Origin: Rikenellaceae bacterium
Lineage (GTDB): Bacteria; Bacteroidota; Bacteroidia; Bacteroidales; Rikenellaceae
Length of the DNA: 48,319 nt
Direction: 5' to 3'
NCBI GenBank assembly: GCA_015059875.1
Contig: SUZQ01000012.1
Span: 1-48,319 of the forward strand
Shown one piece after another: positions 7,996 through 13,980 of this stretch. Made by a program: the position numbers and the translations under genes. The stretch's first letter is position 1. Each line of letters opens with the position of its first letter. Below the pieces are notes generated by a model. It made no database searches. It saw nothing but the letters and a program-made list of their open reading frames with translations, and was not told the DNA's origin.

Positions 7996-8032
7996 TGAGT
8001 AGTTTTTTAATTGACAATTGACGAATTGACAA

Positions 8033-8114
8033 TTGACCTTCGGTCTTCACTGCTCCGCCACGGCATAGTGCAAATACATTTGCCCTCTGCTCTCGGCTTA
8101 ATCGCAGCGGTGAC
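8033..8114 (+). repeat. Dispersed intergenic repeat, copy A
   Basis: An ~80-bp unit running from TTGACCTTCGGTCTTCAC through CGGCATAGTGCAAATA and CTGCTCTCGGCTTAATCGC to GCGGTGAC. An inverted copy with the same blocks in the same order lies at 39695-39772, and a shorter copy at 17150-17212. It is flanked by AATTGACAATTGAC microrepeats (8009-8038). It encodes no protein and sits between convergent genes. Confidence 0.75.
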
Positions 8115-8202
8115 AATTAAAGGTAAAAACGATAAATCGTTTTTGATTTTGTTATTTTTCAACTACTCTCTACTCACTACTAACTACTCACTAAAAAAAG
8201 CC

Positions 8203-8226
8203 AATGGCTAATGGCTAACAGCTAAT
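8203..8226 (+). repeat. Short AATGGCTAATGGCTAACAGC repeat
   Basis: The string AGCCAATGGCTAATGGC plus TAACAGC recurs identically at 34844-34864. In both places it abuts the terminator of a leftward gene. Shorter pieces lie at 39682-39696 and 39772-39778. Confidence 0.65.
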
Positions 8227-8229
8227 AGC

Positions 8230-8259
8230 AAACAAGTCGGTCATTTGACCGACTTGTTT
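8230..8259 (-). terminator. Terminator of the antiporter gene
   Basis: A perfect 13-bp stem, AAACAAGTCGGTC (8230-8242) with GACCGACTTGTTT (8247-8259), closes a 4-base loop directly after the stop codon. The T-tract is short, so efficiency is uncertain. Confidence 0.75.
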
Positions 8260-9568
8260 AGAAGAATACCAGCGACATCAGAATATAGGTCGGCAGGAGT
8301 ATTATCAGCGAAAATTTGAAGATATAACCGAAGAACGATGGCATTCGTACACCGTCATTCTCGGCTACCGCCTTGACCATAAAGTTTGGCCCGTTGCCGA
8401 TATAGGTCATCGCTCCAAACAACACCGAGCCAAGCGCAATGGCGGTCAGCATCTGCTCAGGAATGCCCGCAACAAGTGTTGCGCCCTCAGCCATAGGCAA
8501 GCCTGCCGCTACGGTATGGAACGCCACTGCGGTAGGGGCATTATCGAGGAACGAACTCAACGCTCCCGAAAAGAAGAAGAACTGCGAAGGCTTGCTGATA
8601 CCGAGCGAAGCGGCATTTTCATTCAAAAACAGCAGTGCTGGAGTCATTGTTACGAAGATGCCGATAAAGAGTATCGCCACCTCGGTAATCGGCTCCCACG
8701 AGAAGTGATTTTCGTGGCGCACTCGCCTACGGGTTGAGATTATCGACAACAGCAAAATTACTACCAACACAATCTCGCGCAGGAATGTCATATACCACGG
8801 AGCATCTTCGGCAGCCATAGCGGGAATTTCGGCAGGGTTGATAAACGCCACTGCCAAGAGTATCGCCGAGAGGTAGAAGAGGTTTACCGTACCCGAGAAG
8901 GAGATTCGTATCGGCTCATCGCTCTCATTCTCGGAGCGAGGGCGCACACCGATAACCTCTTTGCGTTTCCAGATATAGGTGTCAATCACAATATAGATAG
9001 CCAACAGCACCGAGCCCACGAAAGCCCACTGCGGGAAGAGCGTCTGGAACCACGAGAACTCTGCACCACGCAGATAGAGCAGGAACAACGGAGGGTCACC
9101 CAGCGGAGTGAGTACGCCGCCGCAGTTGGCAACCATAGCGATAAAGAATAAGATGGTATGAATCTTATATGAACGGTCTCGATTTATTTCGAGCAGAGGT
9201 CGGATAAGCAACATCGAGGCTCCCGTAGTGCCGACAATCGAAGCCAAGCCGTAGCCGATAAACATAATCGCCGCATTCACGATAGGTCGTGGGGTAGTGG
9301 TGTAGTTGATGCGGATACCTCCCGTAACGACATACAGCGCAGCCAAAAGGGCTATAAACGGAATGTAGTCGAAGAGCATTTGGTGTTTGAGGTTCTCGCC
9401 CAACCCTGCACGATGGAGTATTATGGCGGTAGGAATGGCGATAACCAACACGAAAATCAACTTGTTGATGTTTTTGCCCCAGAAACGAGGTGCAATAAGC
9501 GGCATCAATGCTATCGAGAGTAGCATCAGCACAAATGGAATAAGGAGATATGGTTCTATGTTGTACAT
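8258..9568 (-). CDS. Sodium:proton antiporter-like carrier (CitMHS_2 type)
   Basis: A 436-residue polytopic inner-membrane protein with 11-12 hydrophobic helices. It belongs by pattern to the ion-transporter superfamily group annotated in Bacteroidales as sodium:proton antiporter or putative citrate transporter. Re-entrant-loop motifs are visible: ASIVGTTGASMLL and VANCGGVLTPLGDPP in the first half, and FLDNAPTAVAFH and TYIGNGPNFMVKAVAE in the second. The conserved Asp and Asn of the second half match the family's ion site. Substrate cannot be decided: Na+/H+ exchange is more likely than citrate uptake because no citrate genes are nearby. Confidence 0.85.
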   Translation of the reverse strand: MYNIEPYLLIPFVLMLLSIALMPLIAPRFWGKNINKLIFVLVIAIPTAIILHRAGLGENLKHQMLFDYIPFIALLAALYVVTGGIRINYTTTPRPIVNAAIMFIGYGLASIVGTTGASMLLIRPLLEINRDRSYKIHTILFFIAMVANCGGVLTPLGDPPLFLLYLRGAEFSWFQTLFPQWAFVGSVLLAIYIVIDTYIWKRKEVIGVRPRSENESDEPIRISFSGTVNLFYLSAILLAVAFINPAEIPAMAAEDAPWYMTFLREIVLVVILLLSIISTRRRVRHENHFSWEPITEVAILFIGIFVTMTPALLFLNENAASLGISKPSQFFFFSGALSSFLDNAPTAVAFHTVAAGLPMAEGATLVAGIPEQMLTAIALGSVLFGAMTYIGNGPNFMVKAVAENDGVRMPSFFGYIFKFSLIILLPTYILMSLVFF

Positions 9569-9605
9569 CTGTCGAAAATTTGATTCTATACCTTTTTTGT
9601 TTTGT

Positions 9606-9637
9606 TGCGGTATAAATCAAAATTCGGCTATACCGCA
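9606..9637. other. Inverted repeat over the stop of the radical SAM gene
   Basis: TGCGGTATA (9606-9614) and TATACCGCA (9629-9637) are perfect 9-bp arms with a 14-base spacer. The right arm overlaps the stop of the leftward radical SAM gene. No T-tract follows, so it may be an operator for the antiporter gene or a processing hairpin. Confidence 0.4.
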
Positions 9638-10395
9638 GAGCACTCTATGCCAAGGGCTCTCACCCTTTCGGCAATCTTTTCCAACTCCTCGCGTGGAACT
9701 TTCTCGAGCGTTTTGCACGGAGTTGCACGGTCTATCGAATAGACCATTACACTGTGCGGTCGTAGAGATTCGACAACAGCAGCCCACGCAAAAAATTCTC
9801 GTTCGGTCGTGTTGTCGATATATTCACCCTTGTACTCGCCACGCAGAAACATCGTCTGCAACACAAACTCTCTGCCAAATTTTTCGAGGTTTTTCACGAC
9901 CTCTGCCACCGAGTAATTGCCGCAAGGTTTGTTTATGAGGTGTGCCGTAGCGTCTATTGCCGAGTCGAGCTTCAAAATTGGGTTATCCACCTTGTGCAAC
10001 GCCCTGCAAACATCCTCGCGATGCAGTTGCGTAGCATTGCTCAACACCGAAACCTTTGCACCTGGAGCGAGTTTATCACGCAAGGCGATAGTGTCGTCAA
10101 TAATACCCTCAAATTCGGGGTGTATTGTCGGCTCTCCATTGCCCGCGAAGGTTATCACATCGGGGAGCTGCTCCTCCGCAGCCATCTTTGTAAGGGTTGC
10201 TTCGAGAACCGTGCGTACATCTTCGCGTGAGTTAAATCGAGGTTTCTCGGTACGATTATCCTCATTCCAACCACATTCGCAATATATACAGTCGAAGTTG
10301 CACAACTTCGAGTGAAGCGGCAACAAATTCACACCGAGCGAGATACCCAGTCGGCGTGAGCGTACAGGACCATATATAATATCTGTGAATAGCAC
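9628..10395 (-). CDS. Radical SAM protein (COG0731-like)
   Basis: The CNFDCIYCE motif supplies three cysteines for the [4Fe-4S] cluster, and FAGNGEPT is the GGE-type SAM segment. The N-terminus YGPVRSRRLGISLGVNLLP is characteristic of a conserved Bacteroidetes group related to the wyosine-type COG0731 enzymes. The substrate is unknown. I place the start at the GTG at 10395 because it yields the usual VLFTDIIYGP opening and lies just after a possible -7 box TATTTTTG. A TTG further upstream (10428) would translate that promoter. About 255 residues. It is followed by an inverted repeat and then the antiporter gene. Confidence 0.85.
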   Translation of the reverse strand: MLFTDIIYGPVRSRRLGISLGVNLLPLHSKLCNFDCIYCECGWNEDNRTEKPRFNSREDVRTVLEATLTKMAAEEQLPDVITFAGNGEPTIHPEFEGIIDDTIALRDKLAPGAKVSVLSNATQLHREDVCRALHKVDNPILKLDSAIDATAHLINKPCGNYSVAEVVKNLEKFGREFVLQTMFLRGEYKGEYIDNTTEREFFAWAAVVESLRPHSVMVYSIDRATPCKTLEKVPREELEKIAERVRALGIECSAV

Positions 10396-10445
10396 TTTTT
10401 GATTTTTTGCGTAGCAAAAATAATACAAAAAGAATTAAAAAAGAA

Positions 10446-10474
10446 GTTTTCCGTTTTCCGTTTTCCGTTTTCCG
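10446..10474. repeat. Tandem GTTTTCC microrepeat
   Basis: Four tandem copies of a GTTTTCC unit. The complementary form (GGAAAAC units) recurs at 39604-39632. Both lie between genes. It is a dispersed microrepeat with no coding content. Confidence 0.7.
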
Positions 10475-10476
10475 CT

Positions 10477-10510
10477 AAAAAAAATGCACAAAGCCGAAAG
10501 CCTTGTGCAT
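10477..10510 (-). terminator. Terminator of the Omp28-like operon
   Basis: On the minus strand, ATGCACAAGG (10510-10501) pairs with CTTTGTGCAT (10493-10484) around a 7-base loop, followed by a run of about eight T. Confidence 0.85.
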
Positions 10511-10531
10511 TTTTATCAAGAAACTTGCTGT

Positions 10532-11698
10532 TTAGTTCTCGTACTCGAAATCAACCGAGCCATCCTTTGGACACTTAACAACATTGTTTACATACCACTT
10601 ACCGTTCTCCTCTGTTGTGATAAATACGATAACGCGGAGGTTGTCGTGGTTCCAAGCGTTCTTGCTACCCTTGCCGTTGTCTTTCAACTTGAAAGCAAAC
10701 TCGCGCGAAGCGGTCTTACCAGCCTCGATAGTACCGAGTGAATAACCTGAGTAGTTGCTGTTAGAGTACTTGCTCTCTGCCAAACGAACGCAGTTGTTGT
10801 GAATGTTGAAGTTCACGCCCTCAAGTGGCTGGATAAGCTCGCCAGTACCAACATAAGGGTCAGCATATACGCTCTGCTTACCCTCGATGCCATCCTCCAA
10901 CAACCAAGCACCTACGCGGAACTCGCCACTCTCCTTAGCCTTAACGGTTGCGTTGAGAACGATGTAGCCCTCCTCTGCATAGTACTTGCTGCTTACAGCG
11001 ATACCGCCCTTTACCGAAACGCGATTCATAGCCTTGTTGATGGTGCTTGTAAGCGACGCGTAGCTTGCATCAGCCAATGCGCTCTTGCTCAAGTCTGCGT
11101 ATACGCTTGGGAAGCCCTGTACGCTCAATGCATTAACCAAGGTCTTTGCCTCACTCAAGAAAGCAGGATCGCTCTCGTTGTACAAGTGAGCCGCAGCCAA
11201 AACGACCTGGTCTGCATAGTCGCTTGTAAGTACCTGATGAAGGGCATTCATCATAAGTGGGCAGTAGCCGCAGCCTGTACCTGTGAACTGTGTCAAGAAG
11301 ATACGACGAACGAAGTTAGTATTTGAAGGATTTTTATCCTCTGGAGCAGCTGGTGCTGGTGGTGGAGTCTTAATTACATTCACCGAAATCTCATTCGAGA
11401 TAAGAGTTCCGTAATTAGCCCAAATTGTGAATGTTCCTTGCTCTGTCGAGCTGAATGAGTTGCCCTCGATTGGATTCTCGCCAACATAGAGTTGGAAACC
11501 CTCAGTCAAGGTTATGCCATCGCAATAGGCTGTTATTGTAGCGCAATCAATGCCATTGTCGTAAATAGTGGTCTTGTCTGCAACAATGACTAAGCCCTTG
11601 CCTGAAGAATCCTTATCATCTCCTCCATCTACTGGTTCGCAACCTACGAACGCCAATGCACCGATGAGGAAAAGTGCTAATGTTTTGAGTGTTTTCAT
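10532..11698 (-). CDS. Omp28-related outer-membrane lipoprotein with thioredoxin motif
   Basis: The protein has 388 residues. The N-terminal signal ends in lipobox AFVGC, so it should be lipidated at Cys20. An Ig/BACON-like region (residues ~35-110) and a Pro-rich linker precede a thioredoxin-like domain. That domain has TGTGCGYCPLMMNAL, with the redox pair CGYC. The order matches the Omp28-like family of Bacteroidetes. The C-terminal third is beta-rich. It is last in a leftward cluster with a DUF6029 barrel and a TlpA-like protein, so a thiol-disulfide role at the outer membrane is plausible but unproven. Confidence 0.88.
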   Translation of the reverse strand: MKTLKTLALFLIGALAFVGCEPVDGGDDKDSSGKGLVIVADKTTIYDNGIDCATITAYCDGITLTEGFQLYVGENPIEGNSFSSTEQGTFTIWANYGTLISNEISVNVIKTPPPAPAAPEDKNPSNTNFVRRIFLTQFTGTGCGYCPLMMNALHQVLTSDYADQVVLAAAHLYNESDPAFLSEAKTLVNALSVQGFPSVYADLSKSALADASYASLTSTINKAMNRVSVKGGIAVSSKYYAEEGYIVLNATVKAKESGEFRVGAWLLEDGIEGKQSVYADPYVGTGELIQPLEGVNFNIHNNCVRLAESKYSNSNYSGYSLGTIEAGKTASREFAFKLKDNGKGSKNAWNHDNLRVIVFITTEENGKWYVNNVVKCPKDGSVDFEYEN

Positions 11699-11732
11699 AA
11701 TTGTTTATATTTTAATAGTTAAACTTTCTTGT

Positions 11733-13367
11733 TTAGAACGACGAAGTCAGCATAAGGTTTACACCGGTGTATGCAGGCGAGAAGCGGCACACTCCACCCG
11801 AACAGATATATCCTGCGCGGTTGCGACCATAGCTCAACTGCACGCGAGTGCGGTTGTGAGTGTAGCTGAAGCCTCCGTTGTAGTAGTGAGTCTTGCTCTG
11901 ACCGATATTGTACATATCCTGCACATAGAAGCTCCAATGTGGTGCGAGGTTAAACTCTACGAGTCCTGCAACCCAATCGCCTTCGCTGTGCAAGCCATCC
12001 CACTCGCTCTTGTCATCGCCCGAGAGGAGATACTGCACCTCGAAGCGCAACGACATCTTGCGGTTGAACTTGTGCGTTACATCGCCCACGAAGATGTGCG
12101 CCTGATGATCCATATTGTCTTGGAACGAGTAGAGAATCGTAGACTTCCACTTCTTGTTCCACTGACGCTCAACATCCACATTGATATCGCGCCAATAGAG
12201 CATTCGCTTATCTCCCAAATAAGGCAACTTCTTCAACGAGTAGAAGGTCGAGAAGTTTGCGTGGAAGTTCCAGTAGCGGTAGCGATTCGACTTGCTGCGA
12301 TAGGAGTAGCACAAATCGACCTGTCCGCCCAACTCGCCACTTGCCGAGACTTGGTAAGGGTTGAGATTCGCCAACATATAGGTGTACTGACGAGTCAAAG
12401 CTGGGAGGTAGTTGATTGTATTACCTGTACCCAACGAGAATACATCAATCGCAGTCTTCATATTGCTCAATGCGCGGAATGTACCCATCACACTGAAGGT
12501 CTTGTAGTTGTAACCAATCTCGCCGAGAGCCGCCCAACCTGGGTTTGTCGATGTACTCGATGGGTGGGTGAAATCCTTGCTCTTATGCACATACTCACCG
12601 TGTATGCTCAAACCATTCCAACCGAAGTTCAAACGGCCCGAATACATATTGAGATTTGGCGTAAGTCCGTACGACTGAAGGTAGGTCTGCATCTCGCCCG
12701 TGATAGGGTTGAACGACGATGGATCCTCCTCCTGCATATACTCTGGAGCTTGCGACAAGCTCTGGTAACGGTTTACATACGAGCCTTCGAGCGTGAAGTT
12801 GATTACGGGAGCCTTGATAATATCGGCAATCGAGATTACCAAATCGGCACCACGCACCCAAGTCTTAGAGTACTCGGTGTAGAGGCGTGGACGACCATAC
12901 ATACCCTTTATGGTCACATAGCGACCAAAGTTGTAGGCTGCACGAACACCCTCCAACGAGTTGTTCATACCGAGCTGGCGATCCTCGAACGAACGGAAAA
13001 TCAGACCATTTCCGAATTGGTCGAAGATATCGCCTACCAAAATCTCGAAATTCTTATCACGCCACTGAATATACTTCGATGCGAGGTAGAATTTATAGCC
13101 ACTTGCCAACTCCTCGTAGCCCACCAAAGCGGGCAAAAAGGCATTCATCTGAATACCTGCCGAGAAGCGACCATTGGCGTAATCGACCTTGATGTAGTTG
13201 TTCGAGCCGAAGTGATCCTCTGGACGCTCGATCTTCTTGTCGGGGGTGTAGTAGATCGAAGAGGACTCCAAGCTACCCGACACCTGACCATTGCCAAGTA
13301 CCTGCTGCGCCGAAGCTGTACCAATAGCTGCAAGTGCAACTGCAAATATGAGAGTTAATCGTTTCAT
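11733..13367 (-). CDS. DUF6029-type outer-membrane beta-barrel protein
   Basis: The protein has 544 residues with a Sec signal peptide (cut near SAQQV). The rest is a continuous pattern of alternating aromatic and polar strands, ending in GVNLMLTSSF, a barrel-type terminal Phe. Content and context match DUF6029. The penultimate hairpin has two cysteines (CSGGVC) that could form a disulfide. It starts 3 bp after the TlpA-like gene stop and lies 34 bp before the Omp28-like gene, so the three form one transcription unit. A channel or assembly role is inference; no ligand motif is visible. Confidence 0.82.
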   Translation of the reverse strand: MKRLTLIFAVALAAIGTASAQQVLGNGQVSGSLESSSIYYTPDKKIERPEDHFGSNNYIKVDYANGRFSAGIQMNAFLPALVGYEELASGYKFYLASKYIQWRDKNFEILVGDIFDQFGNGLIFRSFEDRQLGMNNSLEGVRAAYNFGRYVTIKGMYGRPRLYTEYSKTWVRGADLVISIADIIKAPVINFTLEGSYVNRYQSLSQAPEYMQEEDPSSFNPITGEMQTYLQSYGLTPNLNMYSGRLNFGWNGLSIHGEYVHKSKDFTHPSSTSTNPGWAALGEIGYNYKTFSVMGTFRALSNMKTAIDVFSLGTGNTINYLPALTRQYTYMLANLNPYQVSASGELGGQVDLCYSYRSKSNRYRYWNFHANFSTFYSLKKLPYLGDKRMLYWRDINVDVERQWNKKWKSTILYSFQDNMDHQAHIFVGDVTHKFNRKMSLRFEVQYLLSGDDKSEWDGLHSEGDWVAGLVEFNLAPHWSFYVQDMYNIGQSKTHYYNGGFSYTHNRTRVQLSYGRNRAGYICSGGVCRFSPAYTGVNLMLTSSF

Positions 13368-13370
13368 CGG

Positions 13371-13871
13371 TTACTTCTTCTTTTTCGATCCCTTCTTCAA
13401 CTCAAGAACCTTGTCGAACAACTCCTGCTCGCTGCCTGGAGTGTAGCCCGAGTGCGAGTAGATGATGTTGCCCTCGGCATCCACAACGAAGGATTGTGGA
13501 GTGAGAGATACATTCATCGCACGCTTCAACTCCTGATTCTCGTCGTAGACGCAGATGAACTCCCAACCACGCGATGATGCAATAGCCTTTGCCGAAGCCT
13601 TCAAACGAGCGTCATCCACCGATACAGCGATAACATCCACATCAGCCTCTGCGCGCCAATCTGCCAAAGCGTCGTTTATTGCATTCAACTCCTGAATACA
13701 AGACTTGCAGGCGATAGACCAATAGGCGATAATCAGCGGCTTGCCCTGCGAGAGGTCGCGCACCGAAACGATCTTGCCCTGTGCGTTCTCAACCTTTACA
13801 TCGGGGAGTTGCTGTGCCGAGACAGTTGCAACTGCCAATAAGATGCACAAAAAACTTAAAATCTTTTTCAT
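13371..13871 (-). CDS. Periplasmic TlpA-like thioredoxin
   Basis: The protein has 166 residues. A signal peptide (MKKILSFLCILLAVATVSAQ) is followed by a TlpA/redoxin domain: SQGKPLIIAYWSIACKSC holds the active CKSC pair, and the cis-proline loop reads SLTPQSFVV. The C-terminus is Lys-rich (KKGSKKKK). I use the ATG at 13871; an upstream in-frame GTG would add only two residues. As a periplasmic thiol reductase it could act on the CSGGVC and CGYC pairs encoded just downstream, with electrons from DsbD (17229-19178). That chain is inferred from context. Confidence 0.88.
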   Translation of the reverse strand: MKKILSFLCILLAVATVSAQQLPDVKVENAQGKIVSVRDLSQGKPLIIAYWSIACKSCIQELNAINDALADWRAEADVDVIAVSVDDARLKASAKAIASSRGWEFICVYDENQELKRAMNVSLTPQSFVVDAEGNIIYSHSGYTPGSEQELFDKVLELKKGSKKKK

Positions 13872-13922
13872 AATCACTTTGTTTTTAGAGCGTTATATCT
13901 GTCGCTCAATACTTCTCTTGAT

Positions 13923-13968
13923 AAAACCGCACCAAGGAGCCTCCTCGCGGAGAGCCCCTTGTCGTGCG
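13923..13968 (-). terminator. Putative attenuator hairpin between lipoprotein and tlpA-like genes
   Basis: On the minus strand, CGCAC (13968-13964) pairs with GTGCG (13932-13928), and the inner GACAAGG and CTCC segments pair imperfectly around a GCGA tetraloop. GTTTTAT follows. Direct repeats TATCTGTCGC at 13896-13905 and 13969-13978 flank the hairpin. It may reduce read-through into the downstream genes. Confidence 0.55.
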
Positions 13969-13980
13969 TATCTGTCGCAA

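Noticed and set aside
11568..13358. A 596-residue plus-strand frame opposite the DUF6029 gene
   Set aside because: Antisense to a signal-peptide-bearing outer-membrane protein; the translation is repetitive and has no domain pattern.
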